NCBI GenBank assembly: GCA_001465025.1
Contig: LNDO01000098.1
Location: 1-64,000, forward strand
Source: Pseudomonas sp. Ga0074129
GTDB taxonomy: Bacteria > Pseudomonadota > Gammaproteobacteria > Pseudomonadales > Pseudomonadaceae
Reading direction: 5' to 3'
Length of the DNA stretch: 64,000 nt
The notes below the pieces were generated by a model. It did not search any database. It was not told where the DNA came from and saw only the letters and a list, made by a program, of their open reading frames with translations. Positions 56,629 through 64,000 of this stretch are shown here, piece by piece. A program made the translations under genes and the position numbers. The stretch's first letter is position 1. Every line of letters starts with the position of its first letter.

Positions 56629-56829
56629 CAGACCGTCGAGAAACTACCTGCGTTGGCCCTTTCGATAAAAGAAAGGGGGCGTTAAAAACAGGCTCGGACG
56701 CGAGCCCAGTCGGAATGCTCATGTACCAAAGTACACTCCGCTTCCTTCCCTGTTTTGACCAGCCGGAGGCTGTTACTAACGTAGCGCCTTGTTTTGCCTG
56801 CCTCGCCTACGTTTCCAACGGTCTGTTAA
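56625..56829. repeat. 205-bp MITE-like element with 12-bp terminal inverted repeats
   Basis: TTAACAGACCGT at 56625-56636 is the exact complement of ACGGTCTGTTAA at 56818-56829. The complementarity extends inward imperfectly (CGAGAAACTACCTGCG against TTGGAAACGTAGGCG). The interior has no ORF but has further short hairpins (ATGCTCATGTAC next to AAAGTACACTCCG). The left terminus includes the stop codon of the preceding gene. Confidence 0.75.
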
Positions 56830-56866
56830 GCTCGGCGACCTTGCTCATTGCCTGCCGATTTAACTG

Positions 56867-57187
56867 ATGCCTGACGCCTCTTCTGTGCCTGGAACACCTG
56901 CCGCCAAGCCCTGGTTTGTCTATCTGGTGCGGGCGGCTAACGGGGCGTTGTACTGCGGCATCAGCGACGACCCACACAAGCGGTTTGCCAAGCATCAGAG
57001 CGGTAAGGGCGCGCGCTTCTTTTACTCCAGCCCGGCGCAGGCGCTGGTGTACACCGAGGCCTGCGTGGGCAAGGGTGATGCGCTGCGGCGTGAACGGGCG
57101 ATCAAGGCATTGAGCAAAGCCGCCAAGGAGCGTTTGGTGGCGACCGCCGCTGTTATCGCTGCGGTTGATAGCGCGCCATCAGGCTAA
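56867..57187 (+). CDS. GIY-YIG nuclease-superfamily protein (UPF0213/YhbQ-like)
   Basis: The 106-residue protein is a stand-alone GIY-YIG domain: [48 protein letters not shown] and [23 protein letters not shown]. The Tyr pair, the Arg after YxGIxxDP and the Glu in RRERAIK are all present, so catalytic competence is possible. E. coli YhbQ relatives have been described as nucleases, but a role is not established. The ribosome site is weak; promoter sequences would overlap the MITE-like element just upstream. Confidence 0.88.
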   Translation: MPDASSVPGTPAAKPWFVYLVRAANGALYCGISDDPHKRFAKHQSGKGARFFYSSPAQALVYTEACVGKGDALRRERAIKALSKAAKERLVATAAVIAAVDSAPSG

Positions 57188-57253
57188 GCGGGTAGGCCGT
57201 CGCCGGCTGTGCGGTTAAGCTGCGGGCTTACCTGAACCCTTGCGGAGCCTGCC

Positions 57254-58189
57254 ATGCACGAGTTGATCCTGCACCATTACCCAACCTCGCCCTTTGCTGA
57301 AAAAGCGCGGTTGATGCTCGGTTTCAAGCAGTTGTCCTGGCGTTCGGTGATGATTCCGCCGGTGATGCCCAAACCCGATCTCACGGCCCTGACCGGCGGC
57401 TACCGCAAGACTCCGGTGCTGCAAGTCGGTGCTGATATCTACTGCGACACCGCCCTGATTGCCCGTCGTCTTGAAGCGGAGAAAGCTACCCCGGCGCTGT
57501 TCCCAGAAGGCCAAGAATTCAACGTCGCCTGCTTTGCCCAGTGGGCCGATGCTCAGGTGTTTTTGCATGCGGTTAGCCTGGTGTTCCAGCCGGAATCCAT
57601 CGCCGCGCGCTTCGGCAAGTTGCCGCCGGAGTTTCTCAAAACCTTTATTGCTGACCGTACCACACTGTTCACCGGTGGCCTGGCCACGCGCGTTCCGCTT
57701 GAGGTGGCCAAGCACCAATGGCCTACGCTGATGGCACGTTTGCAGCAGCAACTGGAGCGTGAGTCCGGCGATTTCCTGTTTGGCGAGGCCTCACTGGCTG
57801 ACATCGCCATGGCTCACCCGTTGTGGTTCCTGCGTGGTACGCCGGTCACGGCTCCGCTGGTCGATGAGTACCCGGCGGTAGCCACCTGGCTGGCGCGCGT
57901 GCTGGATTTCGGCCACGGCTCATTCAGCGAAATGAGTGGTGAAGACGCTGTTGCCATTGCCCGGGACGCCACCCCGGCGGCTTTGCCGGACGCTGCGTTG
58001 GCCGACCCGAATGGCTTTACCCTTGGCCAACAGGTGGCAATCTCTGCCATCGACTATGGCGTGGATGCGGTGGAAGGTGAGTTGGTCTTTAGCGGCAGCG
58101 AAGAGCTGATCCTGCGCCGCGAAGACCCACGCGCCGGCACCGTGCATGTGCATTTCCCGCGCATGGGTTTTGCCATCAAGGCGCTGTAA
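57254..58189 (+). CDS. Glutathione S-transferase family protein
   Basis: The 311-residue protein has an N-terminal thioredoxin-fold GST domain (MHELILHHYPTSPFAEKARLMLGFKQL, cis-Pro in RKTPVLQVGADIYCDTALIARRLE). An all-helical GST C domain follows (about 90-210; LERESGDFLFGEASLADIAMAHPLWFL), and then an extra domain of about 90 residues ending FPRMGFAIKAL. Ordinary GSTs are near 220 residues, so this is the extended subgroup found in Pseudomonas. The substrate is unknown. GGAGCC precedes the ATG. Confidence 0.87.
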   Translation: MHELILHHYPTSPFAEKARLMLGFKQLSWRSVMIPPVMPKPDLTALTGGYRKTPVLQVGADIYCDTALIARRLEAEKATPALFPEGQEFNVACFAQWADAQVFLHAVSLVFQPESIAARFGKLPPEFLKTFIADRTTLFTGGLATRVPLEVAKHQWPTLMARLQQQLERESGDFLFGEASLADIAMAHPLWFLRGTPVTAPLVDEYPAVATWLARVLDFGHGSFSEMSGEDAVAIARDATPAALPDAALADPNGFTLGQQVAISAIDYGVDAVEGELVFSGSEELILRREDPRAGTVHVHFPRMGFAIKAL

Positions 58190-58216
58190 GGCCTTAGTAC
58201 CTGACGCACTGAACGT

Positions 58217-58534
58217 TCAGTAAGCGGCCCGCATGGCTTGCGGGTCGTAGCCGTGCACCAGCGTGCCCTTGATATCCAACAGGGGCACGCCGCGTCCCCC
58301 GAGGGCTTTGAACGTGGCATTGCCGGCGGCGTCTTTTTCGATATCCACTTCCCGATACCGCACGCCATCGCTGGCTAACTGCTCGCGGGCTTTTGCGCAA
58401 TAGCCGCACCATTGCGTGGCATACAGCACCACCTCGCCCGGTTGATTGGCCTGAGGCGGCTGCAACCAGCGCTGCACGGTGTCCCAGTGTTGGTAAAGCG
58501 CCAAGGCGCTGAGCAGCAGAATAACTTTCTTCAT
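58217..58534 (-). CDS. Membrane-anchored glutaredoxin-like protein
   Basis: The 105-residue protein has an N-terminal hydrophobic segment (MKKVILLLSALALYQHW) and a glutaredoxin fold with CGYC active site (VVLYATQWCGYCAKAREQL), cis-Pro in GVPLLDIKG and a C-terminal GYDPQAM. It is probably exported or anchored, in contrast to cytosolic glutaredoxins. An AAGGAAGG site precedes the ATG. It lies 36 bp before the end of the DUF4344 gene on the same strand. Confidence 0.85.
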   Translation of the reverse strand: MKKVILLLSALALYQHWDTVQRWLQPPQANQPGEVVLYATQWCGYCAKAREQLASDGVRYREVDIEKDAAGNATFKALGGRGVPLLDIKGTLVHGYDPQAMRAAY

Positions 58535-58570
58535 GTGGCCTTCCTTTGCCTCACTCGAGCAGGGAGCGAT

Positions 58571-59413
58571 TTACCGTGTGGGTTGGTTTTCCTGCAACGC
58601 GTTCTGCCTCAGGCGTGGCAGCTCGCGTGCCAGTTCGCGAAAGTAGAGGATGCGCTCGTAGCACAACGTCAGTTCGCCGCTGATGCGGTTGTACCAGGCG
58701 TTGGCTTCACCGCACGCGGCGACGATCAGTTTCAGGTCGCGGGGCAGGGCGAAGGTGCTGCTGGTGCGCTCGGCGATGGCTTCCAGCTCGCCGGAGGCGC
58801 GGACTTTTTCCAGCAACTCGCGGGCTTCGGGTAAATGCAGGGGCGGGGTTTGGTACTCCACTCGCAGGTGGTGGCGGATCGGCTGGTCGGCGCGGCGGGC
58901 GAAGTGCTGGCGAATCCAGTTCACTGCGTATTCAACCTGTTGGTATTCCTCAGGGCAGTAAAAAGCCCGTTCATCCGGCAGCCCGGTCATCTGGATCACC
59001 CATTCCAGTTGGCGCGGGTCGCTGCCGTAGGCCAGGCAGGCCAGGTTAAAAAAGCGCTGCGCGTCCAGGGCATGGCTGTCCCATTCACGCACCTCGGGTG
59101 CTTCCGGGCGCTGGCGTTGCCACTCCAGCCGCCAGTAGTCGGCCACATCCAGCAACTTGGCGTAAAAGTCGGTGTCGCGTTGCCGTTCGTGCAGGAGAAA
59201 CAGGCCCATAAAACCGAGTTGGTCGGCAGCATCTTCTTCGCGGCCGAGTACCGGCAATTTCAGTTCGCTGATCAGCAGATGCCCCATCTCATGGAGCAGG
59301 GTGAACTCGGCGTTGGCGGTGACAAAGCGCACTTCGTCCGGGTACAGCGCCTGTTCCGGCACGGCCTGAGCAAAGCTGCTGAGGCCCAGTAACAGCAGTA
59401 AAAGACGCTTCAT
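58571..59413 (-). CDS. DUF4344-type putative zinc metallopeptidase, secreted
   Basis: The 280-residue protein has a signal peptide (MKRLLLLLLGLSSFAQA). A zinc-binding HEMGH motif at about residues 41-45 lies in ANAEFTLLHEMGHLLI. EEDAADQLGF nearby supplies a likely third ligand (Glu or Asp), as in gluzincin-like families. The start at 59413 overlaps the upstream ppk2 stop by 4 bp (ATGA), so it is translationally coupled. The much longer frame from 59725 lies inside ppk2 and is rejected. The substrate is unknown. Confidence 0.84.
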   Translation of the reverse strand: MKRLLLLLLGLSSFAQAVPEQALYPDEVRFVTANAEFTLLHEMGHLLISELKLPVLGREEDAADQLGFMGLFLLHERQRDTDFYAKLLDVADYWRLEWQRQRPEAPEVREWDSHALDAQRFFNLACLAYGSDPRQLEWVIQMTGLPDERAFYCPEEYQQVEYAVNWIRQHFARRADQPIRHHLRVEYQTPPLHLPEARELLEKVRASGELEAIAERTSSTFALPRDLKLIVAACGEANAWYNRISGELTLCYERILYFRELARELPRLRQNALQENQPTR

Positions 59414-60228
59414 ACCTGCTCCAGATCGTCTGCGCTGAACGGGGCGGGTGCGGTTGGCCAGTCCAGTTTTAAGCGTTCCAGTTCGCGTGCCAACAGGCTG
59501 GCCACCAGCCAGTCGCGCAACCAGCGATGATCCGCCGGGATAATGTACCAAGGCGCCGCTGCGTGATCGGTTTGCGCCAGTTGTTCGGTCCAGCGTTGCT
59601 CGCGCAGGTCGAATTCGCGGTGGGCCTGCAAGTCGCTGGCGTGCAGCTTCCAGCGCTTGTGTGGGTGCTCCAGGCGCTCGTGCAGGCGACGTTTTTGCTC
59701 GGCTTTGCTCAGGTGCAAAAAGCACTTCAACGGCTGCGTCGATTGGCTACATAGCCGCTGCTCGAAGACGAGGATGGCTTGCCGCCGGGCGGGCAGGTCG
59801 GCCGCGCTGCACAGCCCGTCCAGCGGATCGCTGATCAGCCCTTCGTAATAGCTGCGGTTGAACACGCCCAGCAGGCCCGCCGTCGGCAATCGCCGCTGGT
59901 AGCGCCAGAGAAAATCGTGGCGCTGCTCGCAGGCATCGGGCTTTTGAAAACTGTGGATGCGCAGCCCTTGCGGATCAAAACTGCTGATCACCCGGCGAAT
60001 CACGCCGTCTTTACCGGAACAGTCGGTGCCTTGCAGGATCAGCAGCAGGGCGTTGCGCCGGTTGGCCCAGAGCATGCGCTGCTGACGATTGAGCCAGGGG
60101 CGCAGTTCAGCCAAGGCCTGCTGCGCCCGCTGTTTGTCCAAGCCGAAGTCACGTGCCGGATCTTCGGCGAAGGGCGCTGCAGGGTCGCAGCGGCAACTGT
60201 CCAGCAGGTTATCCGGCAGGCGGCTCAT
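59410..60228 (-). CDS. ppk2: PPK2-family polyphosphate kinase
   Basis: The 272-residue kinase has the PPK2 Walker A variant ILQGTDCSGKDGVIRRV, the DPQGLRIHSFQKPD block and the Walker B NRSYYEGLISDPLDGL. A lid region is KCFLHLSKAEQKRRLHERLEHPHKRWKLHASDL. The family moves phosphate between polyphosphate and nucleotides; class and preferred nucleotide are not assigned here. The GKDG in place of the common GKGG is the visible deviation. The start lies 1 nt after the ndpA stop, and the end overlaps the metallopeptidase gene, giving a tight operon. Confidence 0.9.
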   Translation of the reverse strand: MSRLPDNLLDSCRCDPAAPFAEDPARDFGLDKQRAQQALAELRPWLNRQQRMLWANRRNALLLILQGTDCSGKDGVIRRVISSFDPQGLRIHSFQKPDACEQRHDFLWRYQRRLPTAGLLGVFNRSYYEGLISDPLDGLCSAADLPARRQAILVFEQRLCSQSTQPLKCFLHLSKAEQKRRLHERLEHPHKRWKLHASDLQAHREFDLREQRWTEQLAQTDHAAAPWYIIPADHRWLRDWLVASLLARELERLKLDWPTAPAPFSADDLEQV

Positions 60229-60229
60229 G

Positions 60230-61237
60230 TCAGTTTTTGCGGCGCTTAAGCTGATCGGTGAGTTGCGTCGGCAAGTTGCGGATCACCAGCGTGTCGGTGC
60301 CTTCGTCGTATTCGATCTTCGAGCCCAACAGGTGCGCTTCGAAGCTGATCGACAGGCCTTCGGCGCGGCCGGTAAAGCGCTGGAACTGGCTAAGGGTGCG
60401 TTTGTCCGCCGGAAACTCCGGGGCCATGCCGTAATCCTTGTTGCGGATATGATCAAAGAAGGCCTTGGGTCGTTCTTCGTCGATCAGTCCGGAGAGCTCG
60501 TCGAGGGTGATGGGCTCGCCTTGTTTGGCCTGGTTTGCGGCGTAGCTGACCAAGGTCTTGGTCTTCTCGCGGGCTTGCTCTTCCGGCAGGTCTTCGCTTT
60601 CCACGAAGTCGCTAAAGGCTTTCAGCAGGGTACGGGTTTCGCCGGGGCCGTCGACGCCTTCTTGGCAGCCGATAAAGTCGCGGAAGTATTCCGAGACCTT
60701 TTTGCCATTCTTGCCCTTGATAAAGGAGATGTACTGCTTGGAGTTGGCGTTGTTACGCCACTCGGAAATGTTGATCCGTGCGGCCAGGTGCAACTGGCTG
60801 AGGTCCAGGTGCTTGGCAGCGGTCACATCCAGCGCATCATTGACCGCCACGCCTTCGCTGTGGTGCAGCAGGGCGATGGCCAGGTAATCGGTCATGCCTT
60901 GCTGGTAGTGGGCGAACAGCACATGGCCGCCGGTGGACAGGTTGGATTCCTCCATCAGCTTTTGCAGTTGCTCGACGGCCTGGCGGCTAAAGGCGGTGAA
61001 ATCCTGCTCGTCATCCAGATAACGCTTGAGCCAGCCGCTGAACGGGTAGGCCCCGGACTCCTCATGAAAGAAGCCCCAAGCCTTGCCCTGCTTGGCGTTA
61101 TAGCTCTCGTTGAGGTCAGCGAGCATGTTCTCGATGGCCTGCGAGGCACCCAGTTCGCTGTCGCGGGCGTGCAGTACGGCGGGCGTGCCATCAGGCTTTT
61201 TGTCGATCAAATGGACGATGCAGTGGCGGATCGGCAT
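60230..61237 (-). CDS. ndpA: Nucleoid-associated protein NdpA/YejK
   Basis: The 335-residue protein begins [32 protein letters not shown]. It has the family blocks [61 protein letters not shown] and a basic C-terminus ([12 protein letters not shown]). NdpA/YejK associates with the nucleoid and has been reported to interact with topoisomerases. It is the first gene of the ndpA-ppk2-metallopeptidase run. A GAGG site precedes the ATG. Confidence 0.93.
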   Translation of the reverse strand: MPIRHCIVHLIDKKPDGTPAVLHARDSELGASQAIENMLADLNESYNAKQGKAWGFFHEESGAYPFSGWLKRYLDDEQDFTAFSRQAVEQLQKLMEESNLSTGGHVLFAHYQQGMTDYLAIALLHHSEGVAVNDALDVTAAKHLDLSQLHLAARINISEWRNNANSKQYISFIKGKNGKKVSEYFRDFIGCQEGVDGPGETRTLLKAFSDFVESEDLPEEQAREKTKTLVSYAANQAKQGEPITLDELSGLIDEERPKAFFDHIRNKDYGMAPEFPADKRTLSQFQRFTGRAEGLSISFEAHLLGSKIEYDEGTDTLVIRNLPTQLTDQLKRRKN

Positions 61238-61273
61238 GGCGGCCTCATGGTGCGTGAACGGAAAGCGCGCATG

Positions 61274-62608
61274 TTACCCGACCTGCTGCCCGGCAGTCGT
61301 GCGCCGCTGCAGCGCATGCAGGCGTTCGATCATGTAGCGCAGGTGCATGTGCAGTTCATACAGCTCGCTGGAATAGGACAGTGGCACTTCGACCCGCGCC
61401 AGTTCGCCTTCGAGGCGTTCCAGGCGGGCGATTTCGGCGTTCAGGTCGCTGGGTAGGCTGCCTTTATAGAGCTGTTGATCGATCTCGCGCAGGTGTTTGT
61501 ACCAGCGGTAGATGCGCGCGCGGATGCGCCATTGGTAGATCGGGCCGATGGCCTTGAACAGCGGGAAGAGCAGCACCAGCAACGGAATAGCGAGGATGAT
61601 GTAGCGATCGGCCAGCGAGGCGATGCGAAACGGCAGGTAGCGCTGCAGGATCGGCAAACCTTTGTCGTAGTAGTACTCGGCTTCGCTCAGGGTGTTGAGT
61701 GACAGCGGCGGTTTGGCCGGGTAACTGCCGGCTGGGTCGAGCAGGCTGCCGTGTTTGAGCACGGTTTTCGCCGCTTCGAGAATCAGTGGTGTGAGCGAGG
61801 GGTGAAACGTTTCGCCGGCCACCAGGGTGGCGACCGGGCCGAGGGTGACGATGTCACGGTCCGGGCTGTTGTGCTGCATGTCGAGCATGCCTTCACCGAC
61901 TTCCAAGCGGCTCAGGTAGGGCAAGCGTGCCAGGTAGGCTTCTGTGCGGCGCAGGCTGACCAAGCGCACGCTGGGTGTGGCGGCCAGGCGCTGGATCAGG
62001 GCGTTTTCCGCCGGGCCGACAAAAAATGCAGCGTCCAGCTCACCGGCAATCAGCGCATCAGCAGCGCGGCTGGCGCCCAGGGTTTGCCAGGTGACGGGGT
62101 AGGCGTCTGGCTGCAGACGATTGGCGGCGAACAGGGCGCTGGTTACCGCGTGCGTGCCACTGCCGGGGTTGCCAATGGCTAGGCGCAGGCTGAGCAAGTC
62201 GTTCAGGCGTTCGAACTTGACCTTCTCACCGAGAAACAGCCACAAGGGTTCGCGGTACATCACGCCCAAACCATTTAGATGGCTGCGCTGGGCCTCGTCC
62301 AAGCTCAGTTCCTGGCCGCTTTGCACCAGGGCCATTTCCACTTCGCCACGGGTCAGTTTGCTCAGGTTGTCTTGTGAACCATCGCTTGGCACCAGCTCCA
62401 GGGTGAAACCCTGCAAGGCCAGTTCCGCCTGTAAGCGCTGGCCGAAGGCATGGTAGCCACCGGTTTCAGCGCCTGTGGCCAGGCGTGCGTGCATAGGCGG
62501 CGGTGGTGCGGCGAAATAAAACAGCGCGCCCACCAGCCCGGCCAGCACGGGAACGATCCACAGGTTGGCCAGGATAAGAATTTTCAGGTCATGGAAAATG
62601 CGGCGCAT
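61274..62608 (-). CDS. TAXI-family TRAP transporter solute-binding-like protein
   Basis: The 444-residue protein has an N-terminal TM anchor (ILILANLWIVPVLAGLVGALFYF). A TAXI-type periplasmic binding domain follows (ARLATGAETGGYHAFGQRL, GSQDNLSKLTRGEVEMALVQSG, LRLAIGNPGSGTH, LIAGELDAAFFV), then a second TM (YIILAIPLLVLLFPLFKAI) and a cytoplasmic coiled-coil-like tail. A canonical TAXI binding protein lacks the C-terminal TM and tail, and no TRAP permease gene is adjacent. It may therefore be a sensor or a lone binding protein rather than a transporter part. AAGGA precedes the start. Confidence 0.87.
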   Translation of the reverse strand: MRRIFHDLKILILANLWIVPVLAGLVGALFYFAAPPPPMHARLATGAETGGYHAFGQRLQAELALQGFTLELVPSDGSQDNLSKLTRGEVEMALVQSGQELSLDEAQRSHLNGLGVMYREPLWLFLGEKVKFERLNDLLSLRLAIGNPGSGTHAVTSALFAANRLQPDAYPVTWQTLGASRAADALIAGELDAAFFVGPAENALIQRLAATPSVRLVSLRRTEAYLARLPYLSRLEVGEGMLDMQHNSPDRDIVTLGPVATLVAGETFHPSLTPLILEAAKTVLKHGSLLDPAGSYPAKPPLSLNTLSEAEYYYDKGLPILQRYLPFRIASLADRYIILAIPLLVLLFPLFKAIGPIYQWRIRARIYRWYKHLREIDQQLYKGSLPSDLNAEIARLERLEGELARVEVPLSYSSELYELHMHLRYMIERLHALQRRTTAGQQVG

Positions 62609-62675
62609 GGTCAGTCCTTGTGATGGGCTGGACTGAGAATAGCCGCAATGCAGGCCGCGCTACATGCTCGCGCCC

Positions 62676-63947
62676 TTATCGGCTGCTCAGGTCGGGCAGC
62701 GGGGCATTGCGTTGCTCGCGCCAACGGTCCAGTCCGCCCAGCAGCACCAAAAGGCCCAGCGCATAGGCGGCATCCATCCCCAGCATCAGCAGCACCAGGC
62801 CACAGAGCAGTGCGCTGAATGCGGCCAGCGCGCGCCAGATGCCACGCAGCAACACCACGCCAGCGGCCATGCTCAGCAGGTAAATCAGTACGAAGTTGCC
62901 ATTGGCATAGCGGATCAGGTCGTCCACGGTCAGGTCGAGTAACTGGGCCAGGCTGGCGCACAGGGCGCAGCTCAGAATCACCAGCAACAGCGCGTGGGCC
63001 GGCACGCCATGCCGGTTAAGCTGGGCCAGCGTGGCAGGCAGTTTTCCCTCGTCGGCCAGGCTCCAGATCAGGCGGGCGAAGCCCTGCATGTACACATTCA
63101 TCGAGGCGAAGCAGGCCAGATAGCCGACCGTCGCCGCGATCCAGCGCGCCTTGTCGCCCAGCAACTGGTCGAGCATACGCGGCAGCGAAGCGGCATCGGT
63201 GGTCACATCGCCATAGGCTTGCAAACTCAGCACCGCCACCGAGCAGGCCCAGTACACCAAACCGGCCAGTAGCACGCCAAACAGCAAGGCCAGAGGGAAG
63301 TCGCGCTCGGTGTTTTTGAACTCCTCGCCCATGTGGGTAAAGGCTTCGATGCCAACAAAGCACCAGAACATCACCCCCAGCGCGGCTGGCAATAGGTGCC
63401 AAGAACCGCTGATCTCCGGCAACAACGGCTGATTGGTGACGGGCAGATCGCCGACCCACCAGATCAGCGCGATGGTGCTGATGATCGCCACGGCAATCGT
63501 GCCCTGAATCATCCCGCTGGCCTTGGCCGGGCGCTGGCCGAGCAGCAGCATGGCGGCCAGCGTAGCCAGTTGGATGGCCAGCGCCTGCCCCCGGCTGAGG
63601 TCAAACAGTGCCTGCCAGAAGCCACTGGCGATATTCAGCGCAGCGGGCAAACCCACCGGCAGCACGGCGAGGAATAGCAAGGCGCTCAATCGCTCCATTC
63701 GCGTACCGAAGGCGCGGCCAATCAGGTGCGGCGCGCCGCCGGCATGGGGGAAGTGGCGGCCGAGTTGGGCAAAGGTAAAGGCCACCGGCAGCACCAGAGC
63801 GATCAGCAGCATCCAGGCCCACAGTGACGCATCGCCCGCCGCCGTGGCCGCCAGTGCCGGGATCACGAAAATCCCGGTGCCCAACAGTGAGGTGCTCAGC
63901 AGGCCAATCCCTTGCAGCAGGCCCAATTCCGGGTTCAGACGACTCAT
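62676..63947 (-). CDS. yjeH: APC-family amino-acid exporter, YjeH-like
   Basis: The 423-residue 12-TM permease begins ELGLLQGIGLLSTSLLGTGIFVIPALAA, the APC helix-1 signature. It contains GGAPHLIGRAFGTRMERLSALLFL and VMFWCFVGIEAFTHMGEEFKNTERDFP. YjeH of E. coli exports methionine and branched-chain amino acids; the same substrate range is inferred here. The window ends 53 bp upstream of its start, so its promoter is only partly visible. Confidence 0.9.
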   Translation of the reverse strand: MSRLNPELGLLQGIGLLSTSLLGTGIFVIPALAATAAGDASLWAWMLLIALVLPVAFTFAQLGRHFPHAGGAPHLIGRAFGTRMERLSALLFLAVLPVGLPAALNIASGFWQALFDLSRGQALAIQLATLAAMLLLGQRPAKASGMIQGTIAVAIISTIALIWWVGDLPVTNQPLLPEISGSWHLLPAALGVMFWCFVGIEAFTHMGEEFKNTERDFPLALLFGVLLAGLVYWACSVAVLSLQAYGDVTTDAASLPRMLDQLLGDKARWIAATVGYLACFASMNVYMQGFARLIWSLADEGKLPATLAQLNRHGVPAHALLLVILSCALCASLAQLLDLTVDDLIRYANGNFVLIYLLSMAAGVVLLRGIWRALAAFSALLCGLVLLMLGMDAAYALGLLVLLGGLDRWREQRNAPLPDLSSR

Positions 63948-64000
63948 GTTGTATGCTCTGCGGTTTCGTCCGCCATGTTAAATCGCCCACCTGCTGCAGG

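Noticed and set aside
59414-59725. An N-terminal extension of the metallopeptidase gene
   Set aside because: The extension lies inside ppk2. The internal start at 59413 begins a good signal peptide and overlaps the ppk2 stop in the typical ATGA manner.
60089-61456. A 455-codon plus-strand ORF across ppk2 and ndpA
   Set aside because: It spans two recognisable minus-strand genes; the composition is that of a complementary-strand artefact.

Overview
The window looks like chromosomal DNA of a Pseudomonas-type gammaproteobacterium. The evidence is an MvaT-type xenogeneic silencer, a PctA-like amino-acid chemoreceptor, a gcvH-gcvP-sdaA-gcvT operon with a sigma-54 promoter, an ArsJ/GAPDH/ArsH arsenic island, short repeats typical of Pseudomonas intergenic DNA, and generally high GC with strong G/C third-position bias. 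No rRNA, tRNA, CRISPR array, phage or intact insertion sequence was seen. The contents are mostly core and shell genes, with two accessory pockets: arsenic resistance at about 28.4-36.6 kb and a toxin-antitoxin module with an AT-rich segment at about 42.5-44.2 kb.

Layout. 0-9 kb: mvaT, purU, a CBS protein, a frameshifted chemoreceptor, a HerA/YjgR ATPase, small lipoproteins, and an M14 carboxypeptidase interrupted by an amber codon. 9-15.7 kb: glycine/serine catabolism (gcvT, sdaA, gcvP, gcvH, minus strand), headed by a near-consensus sigma-54 promoter and repeated 18-bp operator-like sites resembling those reported for GcsR. 15.9-21.7 kb: a DUF1302/DUF1329/MalT-like LuxR cluster. 21.8-28.4 kb: SirB1-like protein, SOS gene yebG with a perfect LexA box, PsiE, a SWIM/SNF2 helicase and an AraC regulator.

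28.4-36.6 kb: two diverging arsenic operons. The leftward one carries an ArsO-like flavoprotein, Acr3, an ArsP-like permease and a small thioredoxin-fold protein. The rightward one carries an ArsC-ArsR fusion, ArsH, a dual-specificity-type phosphatase, GAPDH and ArsJ. Together they offer two fates for arsenate: reduction with As(III) efflux, or conversion to 1-arseno-3-phosphoglycerate with ArsJ efflux. ArsP and ArsH homologues may handle organoarsenicals.

36.7-64 kb: a DMT exporter, DNA polymerase II (polB) with a perfect LexA box, rlhA, yefM-yoeB and an orphan secreted protein, an SDR, yaaA, a DmeF-type CDF transporter with a (GATCAC)11 tract and a premature amber codon, PIN-PhoH, moaCDE, a group 2 globin, a YejM/PbgA-like membrane sulfatase, a GlxA-like regulator followed by a frameshifted FAD oxidoreductase, and a run of housekeeping-type genes (GIY-YIG, GST, glutaredoxin, PPK2, NdpA, TAXI protein, YjeH).

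Four otherwise well-preserved genes are each broken by one base-level lesion: the chemoreceptor, M14 peptidase, DmeF and FAD oxidoreductase. This means either recent pseudogenisation or residual sequence errors. All family assignments come from reading the translated sequence; no database search was run.
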